NCBI RefSeq assembly: GCF_002775205.1
Contig: NC_036455.1
Coordinates: 5,742,501 to 5,806,500 of the forward strand
Length of the DNA stretch: 64,000 nt
Direction: 5' to 3'
DNA from: Xiphophorus maculatus
Lineage: Eukaryota; Chordata; Actinopteri; Cyprinodontiformes; Poeciliidae
Positions 57,274 through 64,000 of this stretch are shown in pieces (the stretch's first letter is position 1; each line of letters starts with the position of its first letter). Below the pieces are notes generated by a model. It worked only from the letters and a program-made list of their open reading frames with translations, did no database searches and was not told the origin of the DNA. A program made the position numbers and the translations under genes.

Positions 57274-57666
57274 ATGTACAGTATACTGTCTGAGGCGAGC
57301 AGAGGTGATGAGATTTCTGCCTGTGATAGATGAAGATCTTTGATGCAAATTTTTTCCTCATTGAGGTTTGACCCCAGCAACCTGTTAAAAATCTACCTAT
57401 TTTCTATCAGCCTGCTGGGAGTTGATCGCTCAGGAAGCGAAGGAAAACATGCATTTTCCTTCAAGTCAACCTTCATTTGTTTTTTTTTTTATTAAGAAGT
57501 TGTGGCAACACAAGCAAGATTGTAAAAGCCAATTTCTAAAAAAAACCCAAAACAGTTCAGGTTTTGATGACACAAACTCTTGTCAGATGACAGAATTTTA
57601 AAGGGTGAACTTTAAATTAATAATAGGAATTCTGCAATAGGATACTTTTCAAGCCACAAAACAAAT

Positions 57667-57992
57667 CTTTCTCCATCCATCCATTTTCTGTTCACCCTTG
57701 TCCCTAATGGGGTCAGGAGGGTTGCTGGTATCTCCAGCTACGTTCCGGGCGAGAGGCGGAGTACACCCTGGACAGGTCACCAGTCTGTCGCAGGGCAACA
57801 CAGAGACATACAGGACAAACAACCATGCACACACACACCTAGGGAGAATTTAGGACTGTGGAGTACCCAGAGAGAACCCACACATGCACAGGGAGAACAT
57901 GCTCCATGCAGAAAGATCCCGGGCCAGGAATTGAACCCAGGACCTTCTTGCTGCAAGGCAACAGTGCTACCAACTGCGCCACTGTGCAGCCC
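57667..57992 (-). mobile_element. non-LTR retroposon 3' fragment
   Basis: A long moderately repeated-looking segment: ccatccatccattttctgtt, then cctggacaggtcaccagtct, acccacacatgcacagggag, gaattgaacccaggaccttc and caactgcgccactgtgcagc. These words are hallmarks of a very common fish LINE/SINE 3' region. I am unsure of the exact family. No open frame. Confidence 0.6.
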
Positions 57993-58649
57993 ACCAAATT
58001 TTTCTCTTTTTAAATAAAAATCTTCTACAGTCAGAGAGAGAACAAAATTTCTTATAGTAATTTTAAGAAATTAAAAAGTACAAATAAAGACAGAATAGAG
58101 ATACATTTAACATAGAGCTGGTCATAGCAGATATTCATAGACTGAATAAGTTTGTAGTATTCTGCTGTATTGTGCTAAATTAGTCCAGATCTTAGTGAAC
58201 GGACCTCAATTACTTTGTGTCATTTTGGCAATTATGAATCACCAGTGGACTTCCTCAAAGCTTTGTTTCATACAATAAAATATAATTAAATTCATTTTTT
58301 GGCTATACAAAGAATATTTTCAGTATGCAGTCACTATTGTAGAAAAGTTTAAATCCCTGCACTGAATACTGAAAAACGACAAGTTGACCCTCCCAATATG
58401 GCGGCGTCGCAGACATGGAAAACTGAATCTGGTGCCAAGCTCTCTAGCATGTGTGGCGATTAATGTTATACAAATAACATACCAGCTGGGGGCGCTGTTT
58501 CTCTGTTTAATAAATACGTCAAGATTAACCTAAGCAAATATGCAGTGCGCAATGCTTTTTCAACAAGACATTTTTCCCATACAGGGAAAAAATATGGAAT
58601 CTATCATCAATATTAGAGAATAATAATTTATGTGATAACTAAATCTAGA

Positions 58650-58857
58650 AAAAATAACTAGAAAGAAAACGAAGAAAGAGAACCAGAAGAAGAAGGAAGA
58701 CAGCGGCGCACCTATTCTGGAATTTACTGCGTGATTTCTGGAACAACGTACTCTCGCGATACTGAGATACAATTAGCAGCAGCTGTGCCCAAGAGAAGCT
58801 TGTTTGTTGTTGCAGGGCATAAAATGTTAACGAAAGAGAAAAATTACCACGTCAAAG
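58650..58857 (+). promoter_or_regulatory. med30 promoter and non-coding first exon
   Basis: A CpG-richer segment includes the core-promoter word TCTCGCGA at about 58751 (acgtactctcgcgatactg). A probable non-coding exon ends at 58857 with donor GTAATA (cgtcaaag/gtaata). It would splice to the acceptor ctcctccttcag at 59315, placing the med30 ATG 20 bases into the second exon. Confidence 0.5.
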
Positions 58858-59335
58858 GTAATATCACCCGTCGTTTAATTAGCTGTTAACATCAATATTC
58901 AGTAAAATGCTGCGTTTATGGTCGCGTCGGGTCAGTTTAAGCACACTAAAGCAAACGATAATGAAGTTGTATGGTTTGAGTTAGCTTAGGCAACAATTTC
59001 TTTCTGTTACTTATTATGACAAGGGGCTGTTGAAAGTCCACTGTAACATTTTAAAGATATTAACTGACGTAAAACATGTTTAGAATGTAATGTCTGACTT
59101 TTATTGTAACGATCAGTGTGTGTAACAGCTGTTAAACTTGTAGAGTTGCTTGTATTTTAATCATAGTGATGTAAGATGTTCTCTATTTCCAATTAAACCA
59201 GTAATATGGATTGAGTTTTCCTTTTATTGAAGGAATGTAAAGGTGTGCTGATGTAGATCAGCCTTAAAGGAGACTCCACCCGGACCCACACTTGCTGCTC
59301 CTTCTCCTCCTTCAGCGTCCTGACCTGCCGTCTCC

Positions 59336-62300
59336 ATGACGACCCCTCCTCTAGTGCCTCCTTTCGTTGGTCAGCCTCCTCCGCCCCAACAGCAGCAGCA
59401 GACCCAGGCTGCCAGAGATGTCAACACTTCCTTGCTGTGTCGCATCGGCCAGGAGACTGTCCAAGACATCGTCCTCAGAACGATGGAGATCTTTCAGCTA
59501 CTCAGGAACATGCAGGTCTGCTTCTACCTGGTCATGAGTCACTTTTTTTTCCCCTTTCTAATTTGCTTTCAAGGATTCAGAGCTTCTATAAGTTAGTAGA
59601 GATGTTATTTTGAACTTTAGCCGCTGTTTCACAGTCCATGTACCTCACTATGACATGAAATTGTGCAATATGTGTAAAAACTTTATGGATTAGATGTTCT
59701 TTAATATTTGTCCAGTGGTTCTACCTAAATAAATACTCATATCACTCTGACAAAGTGAGACTAAGCACTTGGCTTAGTGCAACCCCAAAATTATGTACTT
59801 TTTTTTTTTGAAGTACAGGAATAAAGCAGAACTTGTAATAATTTAGTCACCTTTAGTACATTAGAAGATCCCTAGTTTAAAATATTTTAAGCATCTTCCA
59901 CATTATCATTATGGAGATAATGGAGTTAAATTAAAAAGTTTGAGAAAAAATGCTGTTGTTTGAAAGTTCAGTCCGTCTGTTCGTCCAACCATCACTTTTC
60001 CTGGACTTATAATACGCAATTGTCACACAGGCCTGATGCATCCGCCAAGTTTTATGAGTTTTTGTATACGTTTAGGCATCCAAAAAGCCAATTCATTTGA
60101 CACAATAATAATAATAACCACTCTGGCCTAATTATAAAATTTTATTGTAATTTGTACTTCACAAGGTTCTGATGCTGATGGCTGTGATCAGGAAGAATCT
60201 CCTGCAGCGGTCTCTGTTACAACATATCTAGAGAAGCCTCTGACTGAAGACATGGTTGTTCTAACGCAGACTCATAAAGCCTATGCTTCATAAAAGTCAA
60301 ATGTTCTTGATTTTTATGAAGCATCTCTTTTCACCAACTCCAGATCTTCCAAAGTAGTCCCAGAACAGATGAGGCTGTTGAATCTGTGCAACATCAGGTT
60401 GTAAACACGGAAGGATCGAAGTTTCCTTATGAAAAAACTTTCAGTATTGCCTAATCTGTCCCTTCAATTCAGTCTGTTTTCCAGGTGAACACCAACATAT
60501 TTATTCTCCTCAACCACCTCCACTTCTTCTCCCATGAAGATGTAGCTGAAAACAGAGTTTTAATTATAATATCAAAACAATTAGAGGGGCATAAACTTTA
60601 GGTTTATGTGATACATTTTTGCTCTTTCTTCATTGAAGGTAACAGGCACATTTTTCCACTCAAGTAAATGTAACTAGTTACTACCCATCTCTGTTTACAA
60701 GAATAGTCGTCGTCCTTTTCTCTGAGGTCACGCTGATGTCTTAATTTAATCTCCGCTTGATTCTTTTTAGTTATTTGGTTGTTGCTCAGTTTTCCCTGAA
60801 TCCACATTCAGTTTTCAGTTTTTTGAAAGTCGAGGTCAACTTGAACGTCTCCATCGTCCTCCAAGACGCTCTTCCTGCTGCATGTTTGCATCAGAGCCAA
60901 ACAAGCATTCTTCTTGCTCAGCAGAATTCACAAACAACATTGTTGTGACTTGTTTCTTTAGATCACAGACGGTCTTACTAATAAAAATTCTTCCTGTATC
61001 CTCTCTCCTCCGCTCTCTTTATTCCCGTCTCGTCTCTGGTTCTCTGTCTCCTTGTTCGCCCCGCAGGCAGGCTTGTTCATGTTATGTAGGATGTTTATAA
61101 TCAGACATTGGTGCCTCAGAGGCTTGTTGATCCTCTCAATGAAAGAATGCATTGTTGCTTTTAACACCCATTGTAGTTTAATGCCAATAATCCTGAATAA
61201 AAAACATCCAGCCGTGGTGGAAGACTTTGTTTTGATGATGCTGAATTGGGATTTAATCTTGTAAAAAGAACATTTTCTGTGAAGCTACGTTAAATAAGCA
61301 AGTTGACCACGCTCCAGAAGATTTGAGCTGCCTAATTTAATTACAACATTTTCTGTTGTTGTGTTTATTTCAAAATATGTAGGATCTGTAACCCCTCAGA
61401 TGCTAGCTAAGCTAATTAGCTTCATGCATCTTATTTGACAAATGCAACCAGCCTGGTGTATGAGTGCTACAAATGTTGATTGATATATATATTCTAAGCT
61501 TAATATTAGAAGTGATTTGATACCAATCGAGTGATCAATGTGAACTACTCATGGGTCATGGAAGTAAATGTGAATTAGGCCAACTGCATTGAATTTTGCT
61601 GATAAAATCATTAAATAATCTTAACCCTGAGCTAGATTCTGCAATAAAAATATATATTTAGGCTTACTAATGTCTTTTAGTTGTATATTAAAATAGACAC
61701 CATGTAAACAAAAATCGAAGGTATTTGTAATTTTGGGTTTGAGGCTTTTTAGTGACAATAGGTAACTAGGGAATGGAATACCAGTATGTAAAATTGTAGA
61801 AACTAAATTCTGTGCATATGCTTTTATTACGCAACTTTGAATCAAAAGATTACTTCAGATTATAGAAGAATAATATAAATAAAGAATAAATAATTATTTA
61901 CTCAAGTACATACCGTAATGCGATATGTTTATTTTTTTATGTTTATTTCAGATAGGATAAAAACAGTGAAGGGATTTTTTTCAGTATCTAGCTGTATTTA
62001 AAACACTACAATATGAACACCAGTTATTGTACAAAAATATGTTAAAATTGAATTTGTAAAACTGATTTCATATCACAAAAAGGGGCTTGCACCTCATTGG
62101 ATTTTGCAGCAAAGAAATTTGGCTGCATTTGAAGTATAGACTTATATTTTTCCTCAATTTCAAAGTCTTTTTTGAGAACATTGATAAAAATAATCAAACC
62201 GAGATTGAAAAATCTGTTTCATTCCTTATGTGCCTGGTGGATTTAATTAGCATCATACCTAAATTTACACTAATTTTAGGTCCAATAGCAAAAACAAGTA

Positions 62301-62589
62301 TTCTTTTTGTAGAATTGGATATAAATTCAGGTATTATGGGATTAAAATAAATCAACGTGTCCAACAGTTTTGCCTTATTTTATCCTTTGGTGCAGATAAA
62401 TGAACCAGGTCTGTCTCTTCTCCTTCTCAGCTACCCAATGGAGTGACGTATCACCCCAACACCCATCAGGACCGGCTGGGGAAACTTCAGGAACATCTAC
62501 GGATGCTTTCCGTTCTCTTTCGCAAGCTGCGACTGGTCTATGACAAATGCAACGAGAACTGCGCCGGGATGGACTCCATTCCCCCAGAG
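59336..62589 (+). CDS. med30: Mediator subunit MED30 homologue, first two coding exons (partial)
   Basis: Metazoan subunit of the Mediator complex, acting in the nucleus with RNA polymerase II (family knowledge). Exon 59336-59515 encodes 60 residues: MTTPPLVPPFVGQPPPPQQQ, then LLCRIGQETVQDIVLRTMEI and QLLRNMQ. Exon 62431-62589 encodes 53 residues starting LPNGVTYHPNTHQDRLGKLQ, with LSVLFRKLRLVYDKCNENCA, ending DSIPPE before donor GTCAGA. Both exons match human MED30 closely and the junction is phase 0. The remaining C-terminal exons (about one third of the usual ~178 aa) are not found before the right edge. The N-terminal proline/glutamine stretch is the variable part. Order beside slc30a8 matches human 8q24. 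Confidence 0.96.
59597..62430. other. med30 intron 1
   Basis: AT-rich intron. A fragment of the ACTCAAGTAA MITE family lies at about 60655-60695 (aagtaaatgtaactagttac). 60140-60540 (ggaagaatctcctgcagcgg and nearby) looks like decayed retroelement coding DNA but has no usable frame. No other gene seen. Confidence 0.4.
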
Positions 62590-64000
62590 GTCAGAGGTTC
62601 TGTCAATATCACCAGATTGAGTTACTACATTTAATACAGTTTTCATTTAAAATATATAAATATGTCCCTCTATAATTCAGGTTATGTATTTATTCCCCTA
62701 AAACACAAGATTAGTTTCATTTTTCTGCTTTAGATTTATTGATTTATTCCTATCTAACACATGCTTCATCTCTTAAAGGGACAGTGTTATGTAAAATCAA
62801 CTTTTTTTTTTTGTTTTACATCATGGTATAATTTCCTAATCAAAAACAAACCTGGACTGTTGCTTTGATTATGCTCATTATAGGAGCTGCTTCCCAGAGA
62901 AGCCCTGGTAAAAATGTTGCTACTGGGTTAACAGAGAAGTCGTGTTGTGACGACTTCCTGAAGGCGGAGATTTAAAAAGAGTTTTTACAGTGACAGAAAC
63001 CCAATTTCAATTTGTTAAGTCAGGAAGTAAAATTTCTTCTTCTGCTGCTGCCACCACATGGATGCCCCAACAGAACTATTCACAGAATCACCCATCTTTC
63101 TCCCCGGGGTTCTTATCTGACCCTCTTGAATCTTTCCGAGCTCTGCGTTCGTCTCCAGACTCTTTACAGCTCTGCTGCCAATTACAGCCACCTTCAGGAG
63201 CAACTGCAGCTCAACACTGAACAGCTACTCTTATTTCTGCTACCAACGATTGTTCTATCGATTATTATGTAAGAAAACGTGGCACTTTAAGCAGACATAT
63301 CATTACTTGAGCTTATTTTATACAATATTAAAATTAGGTGACAAAACCTGGGAACAATCACATCTGAAAATGTGGCAAACATGACAAATTTAAAGTAAAT
63401 ATCTAAAAGCTAATGTTGGAAAAACCTGTATCTAATTAGTTTAACTTTTAGCATTAATAAAATTTTAAATTACAAGATTTTAAAAATAATAAAAAAAAAG
63501 AGCCGTCTTGATAAAATATGGGATGGATAAGGGGAAAAAGTTACATTTTCAAACCCAAAAAAATGTCCATTATTGTTCCAGTGGTTTATCCATTTTAACA
63601 TGACACCAGAGAGTTTTCTTAAAACATTTAGAGCAGAACTTCACTGCTTCCCCTCCCCCACTTGTTGCCATCTACTGCTGCTCTGTTTAAAGAAATAAAA
63701 ACTCCATTAGGGCTGCAACGATTGATTATTCCACTAATTATTTTGACAATTAATTGATTATTTGAACAAAAGGAATTGTCATATTTTGCAGAATTTTTAT
63801 TTAACCATTTAAAAATATATTAAAGATGCAAATAATATAATTCCTTGTTTAAAAAAAAAATAAAACAGATATTGTATTGCCTAAAATTCAATAACACATT
63901 ATTCCTCCTGTGTTTGCTTGATTATTTGTAGCTAAGGATTGATCTGCAGCAAAAAAAAAAAACTTTTTCACAGAATTTGTGAAGCTAAAATTATGCCACA
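62590..64000. other. med30 intron 2 (to right edge)
   Basis: No match to the next expected MED30 exon. At 62990-63270 two overlapping open frames cover serine/glutamine-rich low-complexity translation that resembles no known family. The end is AT-rich with ttgattattccactaattat-like dispersed repeats at about 63715-63770. Confidence 0.45.

Noticed and set aside
62990-63272. Overlapping 76-86-aa frames in med30 intron 2
   Set aside because: Low-complexity serine/glutamine translation, no match to the next MED30 exon, no splice sites supporting an exon.

Overview
The window looks like nuclear DNA of a teleost fish, probably a percomorph. The genes are vertebrate genes split by short GT-AG introns, with CpG-rich promoters and AT-rich spacers. 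The spacers are full of typical fish repeats: hAT and Tc1 miniature elements, foldback elements, retroposon tails, and tetranucleotide and minisatellite arrays. I could not fix the species. Coding regions were rebuilt exon by exon from protein conservation and splice sites; every junction listed keeps reading frame.

Layout. rnf5 (minus, 2.25-7.42 kb), a membrane-anchored RING ubiquitin ligase. utp23 (plus, 8.66-10.87 kb), an 18S rRNA processing factor. A repeat-rich interval (12.9-21.5 kb) whose ends look like a promoter/first exon and a last exon with poly(A) signal, possibly encoding a 38-residue microprotein. rad21 (minus, 24.17-33.5 kb), the cohesin kleisin, 13 coding exons and 642 aa. 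aard (plus, 37.56-39.27 kb), converging on an unnamed two-exon relative of AARD/FAM167 (minus, 41.25-44.35 kb). slc30a8/ZnT8 (plus, 46.97-55.46 kb), 9 exons and 409 aa. The first two coding exons of med30 (plus, 59.34-62.59 kb); the rest lies beyond the right edge.

Context. utp23-rad21-aard-slc30a8-med30 matches the order on human 8q24.11. rnf5 sits where eif3h would be expected; in mammals RNF5 lies in MHC class III, so the left edge carries a lineage-specific junction. These are neighbours by conserved synteny, not a pathway: ubiquitin ligase, ribosome biogenesis, cohesin, zinc transport and Mediator.

Most unusual features: the candidate spliced microprotein; its intron, packed with a 22-bp minisatellite, a ~128-bp array, a 56-bp hairpin-forming array, a ~460-bp-arm inverted repeat and a smaller palindrome; loss of the EPSR separase-type site in Rad21; a tandemly duplicated histidine loop in ZnT8; and several transposons with intact target-site duplications.
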